NCBI GenBank assembly: GCA_030998225.1
Contig: JAPYXD010000686.1
Location: 1,302,001-1,366,000 of the forward strand
Length of the DNA stretch: 64,000 nucleotides
Direction of reading: 5' to 3'
Source: Diplolepis rosae
Lineage: Eukaryota; Arthropoda; Insecta; Hymenoptera; Diplolepididae
Translations under genes and position numbers: made by a program
Shown: in pieces, positions 10,005-23,969 of the stretch
Layout of the letters: every line of letters starts with the position of its first letter
Numbering within the stretch: position 1 is the stretch's first letter
The notes under the pieces: model-generated
What the model was told of the DNA's origin: nothing
Databases searched by the model: none
What the model saw: the letters and a program-made list of their open reading frames with translations, nothing else

Positions 10005-11686
10005 GTTATATGCGTAAAAAACTTAGTTGACAATACTTTTTCAAGAGTATTTTATTTGTAGTAAAGCGATCCCATAATGCCATTACTGATCCTGAAAACG
10101 CGAAAACCCGAAAAATAAAAATTTTTAAGAATTTTTAAGATATTTTAAATTGAAAGTTGAGATATATGCGTAAAAAACTTAATTGACAATACTTTTACAA
10201 AGGTATTGTATTATTAGTAAACATCACGCCCGTAATGTAATTACCAATCACAATTACGCGATAACGCGAAGAAAAAGATTCTCTGCATATTTTAAATAGA
10301 CCTGTAAAATATATGCGTAAAAATCTCTGTTGGAATTACTTTTTCAAAAGTATTTTATTTATAGTAGAACAATTCCATAATGTAATTATTGATCCTGATA
10401 ACGCAAAAACCCGAAGAATAAGAATTTTTATGAATTTTTAAGATATTTTAAATCGACATGTAAGATATATGCGTAAAAAACTCAGTTGACAATAATTTTT
10501 CTGAAGTAAAGCATTTATAGTAAAGCGATCCCATAATGCGAGTACTAATCCTGAAAACGCGAAAACACAAAAATAAAATTTTTTAAAAAAATTTTTAAGA
10601 TATTTTAAATTGACATGTGAAATATATGCGTAAAAAACTCAATTGACAATACTTTTACAAAGGTATTGTATTATTAGTAAACATCACGCCGGTAATATAA
10701 TTACCATTCACAATTACGCGATAACGCGAAGAAAAAGATTCTCTGGATATTTTAAATAGATCTGTAAGTTATATGCGTAAAAATCTCTGTTGGAATTACT
10801 TTTTCAAATGTATTTTATTAATAGTAGAACAATTCCATAATGCAATTATTGATCCTGAAAACGGGAAAACCCGAAGAATAAGAGTTTTTAGAATTTTTAA
10901 GATATTTTAAATTGACAGGTGAGATATATGCGTAAAAAACTTAATTGACAATACTTTTACAAAGGTGTTGTATTTTCAGTGAACATCACGCCGGTAATAT
11001 AATTACCAATCACAATTACGCGATAACGGGAAGAAAAAGATTTTCTGGATATTTTAAATAGACCTGTAAGATATATGCGTAAAAATCTCTGTTGGAATTA
11101 CTTTTTCAAAAGTATTTTATTTATAGTAGAACAATTCCATAATGCAGTTATTCATCCTGAAAACGCAAAAACCCGAAGAATAAGAATTTTTAAGAATTTT
11201 TAAGATATTTTAAATCGACATGTAAGATATATGCGTAAAAAAACTCAGTTGACAATAATTTTTCGGAAGTATAGCATTTATAGTAAAGCGATCCCATAAT
11301 GCGAGTACTAATCCTGAAAACGCGAAAACACAAAAAATAATATTTTTTAAAAAAATTTTTAAGATATTTTAAATTGACATGTGAGATATATGCGTAAAAA
11401 ACTTGATTGACAATACTTTTACAAAGGTATTGTATTATTAGTGAACATCACGCCGGTAATGTAATTACCAATCACAATTACGCGATAACGCGAAGAAAAA
11501 GATTCTCTGGATATTTTAAATAGACCTGTAAGATATATGCGTAAAAATCTCTGTTGGAATTACTTTTTCAAAAGTATTTTATTTATAGTAGAACAATTCC
11601 ATAATGCAATTATTGATCCTGAAAACGCAAAAACCGAAGAATAAGAATTTTTAAGAACTTTTAAGATATTTTAAATCGACATGTAA
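10005..11686. repeat. Segment D A B C A B A B C A B
   Basis: Eleven units. 11070-11531 (B C A) is matched by 13670-14132 with an offset near 2600, including the rare changes GCAGTTATTCATCC and AAAATAATATTTTTT. Several scattered single changes occur, such as the phase motif AATATATGCG at 10308 and 10621. Confidence 0.85.
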
Positions 11687-13219
11687 GATATATGCGTAAA
11701 AAAACTAATTGAAAATACTTTTACAAAGGTATTGTATTTTCAGTGAACATCACGCCGGTAATATAATTACAAATCACAATCACGCGACAACGCGAAGAAA
11801 AAGATTCTCTGGATATTTTAAATAGTCCTGTAAGATATATGCGTAAAAATCTCTGTTGGAATTACTTTTTCAAAAGTATTTTATTTATAGTAGAACAATT
11901 CCATAATGCAATTATTGATCCTGAAAACGCAAAAACCGAAGAATAAGAATTTTTAAGAATTTTTAAGATATTTTAAATCGACATGTAAGATATATGCGTA
12001 AAAAAACTAAGTTGACAATAATTTTTCGGAAGTATAGCATTTATAGTAAAGCGATCCCATAATGCGAGTACTAATCCTGAAAACGCGAAAACCCAAAAAA
12101 TAAAATTTTTTAAAAAAATTTTTAAGATATTTTAAATTGACATGTGAGATATATGCGTAAAAAACTTGATTGACAATACTTTTACAAAGGTATTGTATTA
12201 TTAGTGAACATCACGCCGGTAATGTAATTACCAATCACAATTACGCGATAACGCGAAGAAAAAGATTCTCTGGATATTTTAAATATACCTGTAAGATATA
12301 TGCGTAAAAAACTTAGTTGACAATACTTTTTCAAGAGTATTTTATTTGTAGTAGAACAATTCCATAATGCAATTATTGATCCTGAAAATGCAAAAACCCG
12401 AAGAATAAGAATTTTTAAGATATTTTAAATCGACATGTAAGATATATGCGTAAAAATCTCTGTTGGAATTACTTTTTCAAATGTATTTTATTAATAGTAG
12501 AACCATTCCATAATGCGAGTACTAATCCTGAAAACGCGAAAACCCAAAAAATAAAATTTTTTAAAAAAATTTTTAAGATATTTTAAATTGACATGTGAGA
12601 TATATGCGTAAAAAACTTGATTGACAATACTTTTTACAAAGGTATTGTATTATTAGTGATCGTCACTCCGGTAATGTAATTACCAATCACAATTACGCGA
12701 TAACGCGAAGAAAAAGATTCTCTGGATATTTTAAATAGAGCTGTAAGATATATGCGTAAAAAAACTCAGTTGACAATAATTTTTCTGAAGTAAAGCATTT
12801 ATAGTAAAGCGATCCCATAATGCGAGTACTAATCCTGAAAACGCAAAAACCAAAAACTAAAATTTTTGAAAAAAATTTTTAATATATTTTAAATTGACAT
12901 GTGAGATATATGCGTAAAAAACTTAGTTGACAATACTTTTTCAAGAGTATTTTATTTGTAGTAGAACAATTCCATAATGCAATTATTGATCCTGAAAACG
13001 CAAAAACCCGAAGAATAAGAATTTTTAAGAATTTTTAAGATATTTTAAATCGACATGTAAGATATATGCGTAAAAAAACTCTGTTGACAATAATTTTTCT
13101 GAAGTAAAGCATTTATAGTAAAGCGATCCCATAATGCGAGTACTAATCCTGAAAACGCGAAAACCCAAAAAATAAAATTTTTTAAAAAAATTTTTAAGAT
13201 ATTTTAAATTGACATGTGA
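11687..13219. repeat. Hybrid-rich segment H, copy 3
   Basis: Order A B C A D/B B/C A C D/B C. The first A repeats the AACTAATTGAAAATAC and CGCGACAACGCG variants of 5725 (offset 5962). From the B/C unit the offset becomes 5657 because copy 1 has an extra hybrid dimer. Confidence 0.88.
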
Positions 13220-14132
13220 GATATATGGGTAAAAAACTTAATTGACAATACTTTTACAAAGGTATTGTATTATTAGTGAACATCACGCCGGTAATGTAAT
13301 TACCAATCACAATTACGCGATAACGTGAAGAAAAAGATTCTCTGGATATTTTAAATAGACCTGTAAGATATATGCGTAAAAATCTCTGTTGGAATTACTT
13401 TTTCAAAAGTATTTTATTTATAGTAGAACAATTCCATAATGTAATTATTGATCCTGAAAACGCAAAAACCCGAAGTATAAGAATTTCTAAGAATTTTTAA
13501 GATATTTTAAATCGACATGTAAGATATATGCGTAAAAAACTTAATTGACAATACTTTTACAAAGGTATTGTATTATTAGTGAACATCACGCCGGTAATGT
13601 AATTACCAATCACAATTACGCGATAACGCGAAGAAAAAGATTCTCTGGATATTTTAAATAGACCTGTAAGATATATGCGTAAAAATCTCTGTTGGAATTA
13701 CTTTTTCAAAAGTATTTTATTTATAGTAGAACAATTCCATAATGCAGTTATTCATCCTGAAAACGCAAAAACCCGAAGAATAAGAATTTTTAAGAATTTT
13801 TAAGATATTTTAAATCGACATGTAAGATATATGCGTAAAAAAACTCAGTTGACAATAATTTTTCGGAAGTATAGCATTTATAGTAAAAGCGATCCCATAA
13901 TGCGAGTACTAATCCTGAAAACGCGAAAACACAAAAAATAATATTTTTTAAAAAAATTTTTAAGATATTTTAAATTGACATGTGAGATATATGCGTAAAA
14001 AACTTGATTGACAATACTTTTACAAAGGTATTGTATTATTAGTGAACATCACGCCGGTAATGTAATTACCAATCACAATTACGCGATAACGCGAAGAAAA
14101 AGATTCTCTGGATATTTTAAATAGACCTGGAA
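13220..14132. repeat. Segment A B A B C A before block S copy 2
   Basis: The B at 13367 carries the rare CGAAGTATAAG and TTTCTAAG changes found otherwise only at the starts of the two S copies, 766 bp before the second. The B C A at 13670-14132 copies 11070-11531. Confidence 0.86.
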
Positions 14133-14288
14133 GATATATGCGTAAAAATCTCTGTTGGAATTACTTTTTCAAAAGTATTTTATTTATAGTAGAACAATTC
14201 CATAATGTAATTATTGATCCTGAAAACGCAAAAACCCGAAGTATAAGAATTTCTAAGAATTTTTAAGATATTTTAAATCGACATGTAA

Positions 14289-14413
14289 GATATATGCGTA
14301 AAAAACTTAATTGACAATACTTTTACAAAGGTATTGTATTATTAGTGAACATCACGCCGGTAATGTAATTACCAATCACAATTACGCGATAACGCGAAGA
14401 AAAAGATCTGTAA
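14289..14413 (+). repeat. Second A monomer with the 22-bp deletion
   Basis: The junction is identical to that at 117-241, offset 14172. One difference in this unit is ATCACGCCGG here against ATCACTCCGG in the first copy. Confidence 0.9.
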
Positions 14414-14716
14414 GATATATGCGTAAAAATCTCTGTTGGAATTACTTTTTCAAATGTATTTTATTTATAGTAGAACAATTCCATAATGCAATTATTGATC
14501 CTGAAAACGGGAAAACCCGAAAAATAAAAATTTTTAAGAATTTTTAAGATATTTTAAATTGACATGTAAGATATATGCGTAAAAAACTTAATTGACAATA
14601 CTTTTACAAAGGTATTGTATTATTAGTGAACATCACGCCGGTAATGTAATTACCAAACACAGTTACGCGATAACGCGAAGAAAAGGATTCTCTGGATATT
14701 TTAAATAGACCTGTAA

Positions 14717-15175
14717 GATATATGCGTAAAAAACTTAGTTGACACTACTTTTTCAAGAGTATTTTATTTGTAGTAAAGCGATCCAATAATGCCATTACTG
14801 ATCCTGAAAACGCGAAAACCCGAAAAAGAAAAATTTTTAAGAATTTTTAAGATATTTTAATTTGACATGTGAGATATATGCGTAAAAAACTTAGTTGACC
14901 ATACTTTTTCAAGAGTATTTTATTTATAGTAAAGCGATCCCATAATGCTATTACTGATCCTGAAAACGCGAAAACCCGAAAAATAAAAATTTTTAAGAAT
15001 TTTTAAGATATTTTAAATTGACAGGTGAGATATATGCGTAAAAAACTTGATTGACAATACTTTTACAAAGGTAGTGTATTATTAGTGAACATCACGCCGG
15101 TAATGTAATTACCAATCACAATTACGCGATAACGCGAAGAAAAAGATTCTCTGGATATTTTAAATAGACCTGTAA
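14717..15175. repeat. Extra D D A trimer inside block S copy 2 (459 bp)
   Basis: Three whole monomers are present here and absent between 544 and 545 in the first copy. Register is exact at both edges. The trimer resembles the D D A end of the 10-mers, so it could have come from one by unequal exchange. Confidence 0.85.
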
Positions 15176-16393
15176 GATATATGCGTAAAAATCTCTGTTG
15201 GAATTACTTTTTCAAAAGTATTTTATTTATAGTAGAACAATTCCATAATGCAATTATTGATCCTGAAAACGCAAAAACCCGAAGAATAAGAATTTTTAAG
15301 ATATTTTAAATTGACATGTGAGATATATGCGTAAAAATCTCTGTTGGAATTACTTTTTCAAAAGTATTTTATTTATAGTAGAACAATTCCATCATGCAAT
15401 TATTGATCCTGAAAACGCAAAAACCCGAAGAATAAGAATTTTTAAGAATTTTTAAGATATTTTAAATCGACATGTAAGATATATGCGTAAAAAAACTCAG
15501 TTGAGAATAATTTTTCGGAAGTATAGCATTTATAGTAAAGCGAGTACTAATCCTGAAAACGCGAATACCCAAAAAATAAAATTTTTTAAAAAAATTTTTA
15601 AGATATTTTAAATTGACATGTGAGATATATGCGTGAAAAACTTAGTTGACAATACTCTTTCAAGAGTATTTTATTTGTATTCAAGCGATCCCATAATGCC
15701 ATTACTGATCCCGAAAACGCGAAAACCCGAAAAATAAAAATTTTTAAGAATTTTTAAGATATTTTAAATCGACATGTAAGATATATGCGTAAAAAAACTC
15801 AGTTGACAATAATTTTTCGGAAGTATAGCATTTATAGTAAAGCGAGTACTAATCCTGAAAACGCGAATACCCAAAAAATAAAATTTTTTAAAAAAATTTT
15901 TAAGATATTTTAAATTGACATGTGAGATATATGCGTGAAAAACTTAGTTGACAATACTTTTTCAATAGTATTTTATTTGTAGTGAAGCGATCCCATAATG
16001 CCATTACTGATCCCGAAAACGCGAAAACCCGAAGAATAAGAATTTTTAAGAATTTTTAAGAATTTTTAAGATATTTTAAATCGACATGTAAGATATATGC
16101 GTAAAAAAACTCAGTTGACAATAATTTTTCGGAAGTATAGCATTTATAGTAAAGCGAGTACTAATCCTGAAAACGCGAATACCCAAAAAATAAAATTTTT
16201 TAAAAAAATTTTTAAGATATTTTAAATTGACATTTGAGATATATGCGTAAAAAACTTAGGTGACAATACTTTTTCAAGAGTATTTTATTTGTAGTGAAGC
16301 GATCCCATAATGCCATTACTGATCCTGAAAACGCGAAAACCCGAAAAATAAAAATTTTTAAGAATTTTTAAGATATTTTAAATTGACAGGTGA
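15176..16393. repeat. Second A-free block (eight units, 1218 bp)
   Basis: Same order and exact length as 545-1762, but the Cs-D dimers are not in matching positions. GTTGAGAATAAT is in the first Cs here (15478) and in the third Cs of the other copy (1461). CAATAGTATTTTATTTG is in the middle D here (15926) and in the last D there (1607). Confidence 0.86.
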
Positions 16394-18383
16394 GATATAT
16401 GCGTAAAAAACTTAATTGACAATACTTTTACAAAGGTATTGTATTTTCAGTGAACATCACGCCGGTACTATAATTAAGAATCACAATTACGCGATAACGC
16501 GAAGAAAAAGATTCTCTGGATATTTTAAATAGACCTGTAAGATATATGCGTAAAAATCTCTGTTGGAATTACTTTTTCAAAAGTATTTTATTTATAGTAG
16601 AACAATTCCATAATGCAATTATTGATCCTGAAAACGCAAAAACCCGAAGAATAAGAATTTTTAAGAATTTTTAAGATATTTTAAATCGACATGTAAGATA
16701 TATGCGTAAAAATCTCTGTTGGAATTACTTTTTCAAATGTATTTTATTAATAGTAGAACCATTCCATAATGCAATTATTGATCCTGAAAAACGGGAAAAC
16801 CCGAAGAATAAGAATTTTTAAAAATTTTTAAGATATTTTGAATTGACATGTGAGATATATGCGTAAAAAACGTGATTAACAATACTTTTACAAAGGTATT
16901 GTATTATTAGTGAACATCACGCCGGTAATGTAATTACCAATCACAATTACGCAATAACGCGAAGAAAAAAGATTCTCTGGATATTTTAAATAGACCTGTA
17001 AGATATATGCGTAAAAATCTCTGTTGGAATTACTTTTTCAAAAGTATTTTATTTATAGTAGAACAATTCCATAATGTAATTATTGATCCTGAAAACGCAA
17101 AAACTCGAAGAATAAGAATTTTTAAGAATTTTTAAGATATTTTAAATCGACGTGTAAGATATATGCGTAAAAAAACTCATTTGACAAAAATTTTTCTGAA
17201 GTAAAGTATTTATAGTAAAGCGATCCCGTAATGCGAGTACTAATCCTGAATACGCGAATACCCAAAAAATAAAATTTTTAAAAAAAATTTTTAATATATT
17301 TTAATTTGACATTTGAGATATATGCGTAAAGAACTTAGTTGACAATACTTTTTCATGAGTATTTTATTAGTAGTAAAGCGATCCCATAATGCCATTACTG
17401 ATCCTGAAAACGCGAAAACCCGAAAAATAAAAATTTTTAAGAATTTTTAAGATACTTTAAATTGACAGGTGAGATATATGCGTAAAAAACTTAATTGACA
17501 ATACTTTTACAAAGGTATTGTATTATTAGTGAACATCACGCCGGTAATGTAATTACCAATCACAATTACGCGATAACGCGAAGAAAAAGATTCTCTGGAT
17601 ATTTTAAATAGACCTGTAAGATATATGCGAAAAAATCTCTGTTGGAATTACTTTTTCAAAAGTATTTTATTTATAGTAGAACAATTTCATAATGTAATTA
17701 TTGATCCTGAAAACGCAAAAACCCGAAGAATAAGAATTTTAAAAAAAAATTTTAAGATATTTTAAATTGACATGTAAGATATATGCGTAAAAAACTTAGT
17801 TGACAATACTTTTTCAAGAGTATTGTATTATTAGTGAACATCACGCCGGGAATGTAATTACCACTCACAGTTACGATATAACGCGAATAAAAAGATTCTC
17901 TGGATATTTTAAATAGACCTGTAAGATATATGCGTAAAAAACTTAGTTGACAATACTTTTTCAAGAGTATTTTATTTGTAGTAAAGCGATCCCATAATGC
18001 CATTACTGATCCTGAAAACGCGAAAACCCGAAAAATAAAAATTTTTAAGAATTTTTAAGATATTTTAATTTGACATGTGAGGTGTATGCGTAAAAAACTT
18101 AGTTGACAATACTTTTTCAAGAGTATTTTATTAGTAGTAAAGCGATCCCATAATGCTATTACTGATCCTGAAAACGCGAAAACCCGAAAAATAAAAATTT
18201 TTAAGAATTTTTAAGATATTTTAAATTGACAGGTGAGATATATGCGTAAAAAACTTGATTGACAATACTTTTACAAAGGTATTGTATTATTAGTGAACAT
18301 CACGCTGGTAATGTAATTACTAATCACAATTACGCGATAACGCGAAGAAAAAGATTCTCTGGATATTTTAAATAGACCTGTAA

Positions 18384-18998
18384 GATATATGCGTAAAAAA
18401 CTTAGTTGACAATACTTTTTCAAGAGTATTTTATAAATAGTAGAACCATTCCATAATGCAATTATTGATCCTGAAAACGGGAAAACCCGACGAATAAGAA
18501 TTTTTCAGAATTTTTAAGATATTTTAAATTGACATGTGAGATATATGCGTGAAAAACTTAGTTGACAATACTTTTTCAAGAGTATTTTATAAATAGTAGA
18601 ACCATTCCATAATGCAATTATTGATCCTGAAAACGGGAAAACCCGACGAATAAGAATTTTTCAGAATTTTTAAGATATTTTAATTTGACATTTGAGATAT
18701 ATGGGTAAAAAACTTAGTTGACAATACTTTTTCATGAGTATTTTATTAGTAGTAAAGCGATCCCATAATGCCATTACTGATCCTGAAAACGCGAAAACCC
18801 GAAAAATAAAAATTTTTAAGAATTTTTAAGATATTTGAAATTGACAGGTGAGATATATGCGTAAAAAACTTGATTGACAATACTTTTACAAAGGTAGTGT
18901 ATTATTAGTGAACATCACGCCGGTAATGTAATTACCAATCACAGTTACGCGATAACGCGAAGAAAAAGATTCTCTGGATATTTTAAATAGACCTGTAA
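18384..18998. repeat. Extra D/B D/B D A tetramer inside block S copy 2 (615 bp)
   Basis: Two nearly identical D/B hybrids with TTTTATAAATAGTAGAACC and CCCGACGAATAAG, then D and A. The first copy of block S has nothing between 3750 and 3751 here. The same D/B pair followed by D A recurs at 22437-23051. Confidence 0.87.
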
Positions 18999-20210
18999 GA
19001 TATATGCGTAAAAAACTTAGTTGACAATAATTTTTCGGAAGTATAGCATTTATAGTAAAGCGAGTACTAATCCTGAAAACGCGAATACCCAAAAAATAAA
19101 ATTTTTTAAAAAAATTTTTAAGATATTTTAAATTGACATGTGAGATATATGCGTGAAAAACTTAGTTGACAATACTCTTTCAAGAGTATTTTATTTGTAT
19201 TCAAGCGATCCCATAATGCCATTACTGATCCCGAAAACGCGAAAACCCGAAAAATAAAAATTTTTAAGAATTTTTAAGATATTTTAAATTGACAGGTGAG
19301 ATATATGCGTAAAAAACTTAATTGACAATACTTTTACAAAGGTATTGTATTTTCAGTGAACATCACGCCGGTAATATAATTAGCAATCACAATCAGGCGA
19401 TAACGCGAAGAAAAAGATTCTCTGGATATTTTAAATAGACCTGTAAGATATATGCGTAAAAATCTCTGTTGGAATTACTTTTTCAAAAGTATTTTATTTA
19501 TAGTAGAACAATTCCATAATGCAATTATTGTTCCTGAAAACGCAAAAACACGAAGAATAAGAATTTTTAAGAATTTTTAAGATATTTTAAATTGACATGT
19601 GAGATATATGCGTAAAAAACTTAATTGACAATACTTTTACGAAGGTATTGTATTTTCAGCGAACATCACGCCGGTAATATAATTACCAATCACAATCAGG
19701 CGATAACGCGAAGAAAAAGATTCTCTGAAAATTTTAAATAGACCTGTAAGATATATATGCGTAAAAATCTCTGTTGGAATTACTTTTTCAAATGTATTTT
19801 ATTAATAGTAGAACCATTCCATAATGCAATTATTGATCCTGAAAACGGGAAAACCCGACTAATAAGAATTTTTCAGAATTTTTAAGATATTTTAAATTGA
19901 CATGTGAGATATATGCGTAAAAAACTTGATTGACAATACTTTTACAAAGGTATTGTATTATTAGTGAACATCACGCCGGTAATGTAATTACCAATCACAA
20001 TTACGCGATAACGCGAAGAAAAAGATTCTCTGGATATTTTAAATAGACCTGTAAGATATATGCGTAAAAATCTCTGTTGGAATTACTTTTTCAAAAGTAT
20101 TTTATTTATAGTAGAACAATTCCATAATGCAATTATTGATCCTGAAAACGATAAAACCCGAAGAATAAGAATTTTTAAGAATTTTTAAGATATTTTAAAT
20201 GGACATGTGA

Positions 20211-22195
20211 GATATATGCGTAAAAAACTTGATTGACAATACTTTTACAAAGGTGTTGTATTATTATTGAACGTCACGCCGGTAATGTAATTACCAATCA
20301 CAATTACGGGATAACGCGAAGAAAAAGATTCTCTGGATATTTTAAATAGACCTGTAAGATATATGCGTAAAAATCTCTGTTGGAATTACTTTTTCAAAAG
20401 TATTTTATTTATAGTAGAACAATTCCATAATGTAATTATTGATCCTGAAAACGCAAAAACTCGAAGAATAAGAATTTTTAAGAATTTTTAAGATATTTTA
20501 AATCGACGTGTAAGATATATGCGTAAAAAAACTCATTTGACAATAATTTTTCGGAAGTATAGCATTTATAGTAAAGCGATCCCATAATGCGAGTACTAAT
20601 CCTGAATACGCGAATACCCAAAAAATAAAATTTTTAAAAAAAATTTTTAAGATATTTTAATTTGACATTTGAGATATATGCGTAAAGAACTTAGTTGACA
20701 ATACTTTTTCATGAGTATTTTATTAGTAGTAAAGCGATCCCATAATGCCATTACTGATCCTGAAAACGCGAAAACCCGAAAAATAAAAATTTTTAAGAAT
20801 TTTTAAGATACTTTAAATTGACAGGTGAGATATATGCGTAAAAAACTTAATTGACAATACTTTTACAAAGGTATTGTATTATTAGTGAACATCACGCCGG
20901 TAATGTAATTACCAATCACAATTACGCGATAACGCGAAGAAAAAGATTCTCTGGATATTTTAAATAGACCTGTAAGATATATGCGAAAAAATCTCTGTTG
21001 GAATTACTTTTTCAAAAGTATTTTATTTATAGTAGAACAATTCCATAATGTAATTATTGATCCTGAAAACGCAAAAACACGAAGAATAAGAATTTTTAAA
21101 AAAATTTTTAAGATATTTTAAATTGACATGTAAGATATATGCGTAAAAAACTTAGTTGACAATACTTTTTCAAGAGTATTGTATTATTAGTGAACATCAC
21201 GCCGGTAATGTAATTACCAATCACAGTTACGCGATAACGCGAAGAAAAAGATTCTCTGGATATTTTAAATAGACCTGTGAGATATATGCGTAAAAAACTT
21301 AGTTGACAATACTTTTTCAAGAGTATTTTATTTGTAGTAAAGCGATCCCATAATGCCATTACTGATCCTGAAAACGCGAAAACCCGAAAAATAAAAATTT
21401 TTAAGAATTTTTAAGATATTTTAAATTGACATGTGAGATATATGCGTAAAAAACTTAGTTGACAATACTTTTTCAAGAGTATTTTATTAGTAGTAAAGCG
21501 ATCCCATAATGCCATTACTGATCCTGAAAACGCGAAAACCCGAAAAATAAAAATTTTTAAGAATTTTTAAGATATTTTAAATTGACAGGTGAGATATATG
21601 CGTAAAAAACTTGATTGACAATACTTTTACAAAGGTAGTGTATTATTAGTGAACATCACGCCGGTAATGTAATTACCAATCACAGTTACGCGATAACGCG
21701 AAGAAAAAGATTCTCTGGATATTTTAAATAGACCTGCAAGATATATGCGTAAAAAACTTAGTTGACAATACTTTTTCAAGAGTATTTTATTTGTAGTAAA
21801 GCGATCCCATAATGCCATTACTGATCCTGAAAACGCGAAACCCCGAAAAATAAAAATTTTTAATTTCTAAGATATTTTAAATTGACATGTGAGATATATA
21901 CGTAAAAAACTTGATTGACAATACTTTTACAGAGGTATTGTATTATTAGTGAACATCACGCCGGTAATGTAATTACCAATCACAATTACGCGATAACGCG
22001 AAGAAAAAGATTCTCTGGATATTTTAAATAGACCTGTAAGATATATGCGTAAAAATCTCTGTTGGAATTACTTTTTCAAAAGTATTTTATTTATAGTAGA
22101 ACAATTCCATCATGCAATTATTGATCCTGAAAAAGAGAAAACCCGAAAAATAAAAATTTTTAAGAATTTTTAAGATATTTTAAATCGACATGTAA
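20211..22195. repeat. Ten-mer copy 3 and following D A B
   Basis: 20211-21739 is the third copy of A B C D A B A' D D A (offset 17989 from 2222 and 11810 to 32021). It is followed by a 153-bp D (21740) whose end reads TTTTTAATTTCTAAG, then an A with phase motif GATATATACG (21893). That combination is repeated at 59092-59393. Confidence 0.88.
21281..21436 (+). repeat. Representative monomer, family D (156 bp)
   Basis: D reads CTTAGTTGACAATACTTTTT, a dyad with arms AATACT and AGTATT (21308-21327), ATTTGTAGTAAAGCGATCCC, ATAATGCCATTACTGATCC, ACGCGAAAACCCG, AAAAATAAAA, two AATTTTTAAG elements and the shared tail. It shares its first third with A and its AGTAAAGCGATCCC segment with C, so A, C and D are related mosaics. 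D-D pairs occur. Confidence 0.92.
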
Positions 22196-22289
22196 GATAT
22201 ATGCGTAAAAATCTCTGTTGGAATTACTTTTTCAAATGTATTTTATTAATAGTAGAACCATTTTTAAGATATTTTAAATTGACATGTGA
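22196..22289 (+). repeat. First B monomer with a 62-bp deletion (94 bp)
   Basis: AGTAGAACCAT is joined directly to TTTTTAAGATATTTT, removing the middle of B. The same junction is found in units starting 22196, 25485, 27421, 29030, 33550, 40847, 42783, 43182, 46043, 48589, 55905, 56302 and 57467. All derive from the AAATGTATTTTATTAATAG subtype of B. None occurs in the first 22 kb or after 57.6 kb. Confidence 0.92.
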
Positions 22290-23969
22290 GATATATGCGT
22301 CAAAAACTTGATTGACAATACTTTTACAAAGGTATTGTATTATTAGTGAACATCACGCCGGTAATGTAATTCCCAATCACAATTACGCGATAACGCGAAG
22401 AAAAAGATTCTCTGGATATTTTAAATAGACCTGTAAGATATATGCGTAAAAAACTTAGTTGACAATACTTTTTCAAGAGTATTTTATAAATAGTAGAACC
22501 ATTCCATAATGCAATTATTGATCCTGAAAACGGGAAAACCCGACGAATAAGAATTTTTCAGAATTTTTAAGATATTTTAAATTGACATGTGAGATATATG
22601 CGTGAAAAACTTAGTTGACAATACTTTTTCAAGAGTATTTTATAAATAGTAGAACCATTCCATAATGCAATTATTGATCCTGAAAACGGGAAAACCCGAC
22701 GAATAAGAATTTTTCAGAATTTTTAAGATATTTTAAATTGACATGTGAGATATATGCGTAAAAAACTTAGTTGACAATACTTTTTCATGAGTATTTTATT
22801 AGTAGTAAAGCGATCCCATAATGCCATTAGTGATCCTGAAAACGCGAAAACCCGAAAAATATAAATTTTTAAGAATTTTTAAGATACTTTAAATTGACAG
22901 GTGAGATATATGCGTAAAAAACTTAATTGACAATACTTTTACAAAGGTATTGTATTATTAGTGAACATCACGCCGGTAATATAATTACCAATCACAATCA
23001 GGCGATAACGCGAAGAAAAAGATTCTCTGGATATTTTAAATAGAGCTGTAAGATATATGCGTAAAAATCTCTGTTGGAATTACTTTTTCAAAAGTATTTT
23101 ATTTATAGTCGAACAATTCCATAATGCAATTATTGTTCCTGAAAACGCAAAAACCCGAAGAATAAGAATTTATTAAGAATTTTTAAGATATTTTAAATCG
23201 ACGTGTAAGATATATGCGTAAAAATCTCTGTTGGAATTACTTTTTCAAATGTATTTTATTTATAGTATAACAATTCCATAATTCAATTATTGATCCTGAA
23301 AACGCAAAAACCCGAAAATAAAAATTTTTAAGAATTTTTAAGATATTTTAAATTGACAGGTGAGATATATGCGTAAAAAACTTGATTGACAATACTTTTA
23401 CAAAGGTATTGTATTATTATTTAACGTCACGCCGGTAATGTAATTACCAATCACAATTACGGGATAACGCGAAGAAAAAGATTCTCTGCATATTTTAAAT
23501 AGACCTGTAAGATATATGCGAAAAAATCTCTGTTGGAATTACTTTTTCAAAAGTATTTTATTTATAGTAGAACAATTCCATAATGCAATTATTGATCCTG
23601 AAAACGCAAAAACCCGAAAATAAAAATTTTTAAGAATTTTTAAGATATTTTAAATTGACATGTGAGATATATGCGTAAAAAACTTGATTGACAATACTTT
23701 TTACAAAGGTATTGTATTTTCAGTGAACATCACGCCGCTAATACAATTACCAATCACAATTACGCGATAACGCGAAGAAAAAGATTCTCTGGATATTTTA
23801 AATAGAGCTGTAAGATATATGCGTAAAAATCTCTGTTGGAATTACTTTTTCAAAAGTATTTTATTTATAGTAGAACAATTCCATCATGCAATTATTGATC
23901 CTGAAAACGCAAAAACCCGAAGAATAAGAATTTTTAAGAATTTTTAAGATATTTTAAATCGACATGTAA
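22290..23969. repeat. Segment A D/B D/B D A B B A B A B
   Basis: The D/B pair and D A copy the insert at 18384-18998. The A B B A B A start (from 22905) shares AATCAGGCG and TGTTCCTG changes with 4052-4355, 19300-19602 and the nine-mers at 29877 and 31258. Confidence 0.85.

Larger units (their letters stand above)
14133..20210. repeat. Block S, second copy, with two extra inserts
   Basis: The order matches 1-4959 except for D D A at 14717-15175 and D/B D/B D A at 18384-18998. Inside, 16854-18383 is the second copy of the 10-mer. The match ends near 20160, where the first copy continues with C and this one with A. Confidence 0.9.

Noticed and set aside
21108..21359. Recurrent minus-strand open frames of 63-83 codons beginning MALWDRF
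   Set aside because: About twenty near-identical copies occur wherever A is followed by D in the same register. They are open because homogenised monomers lack stops in that frame. They end at arbitrary points in the next unit and show no domain or codon signature, so they are repeat shadows.
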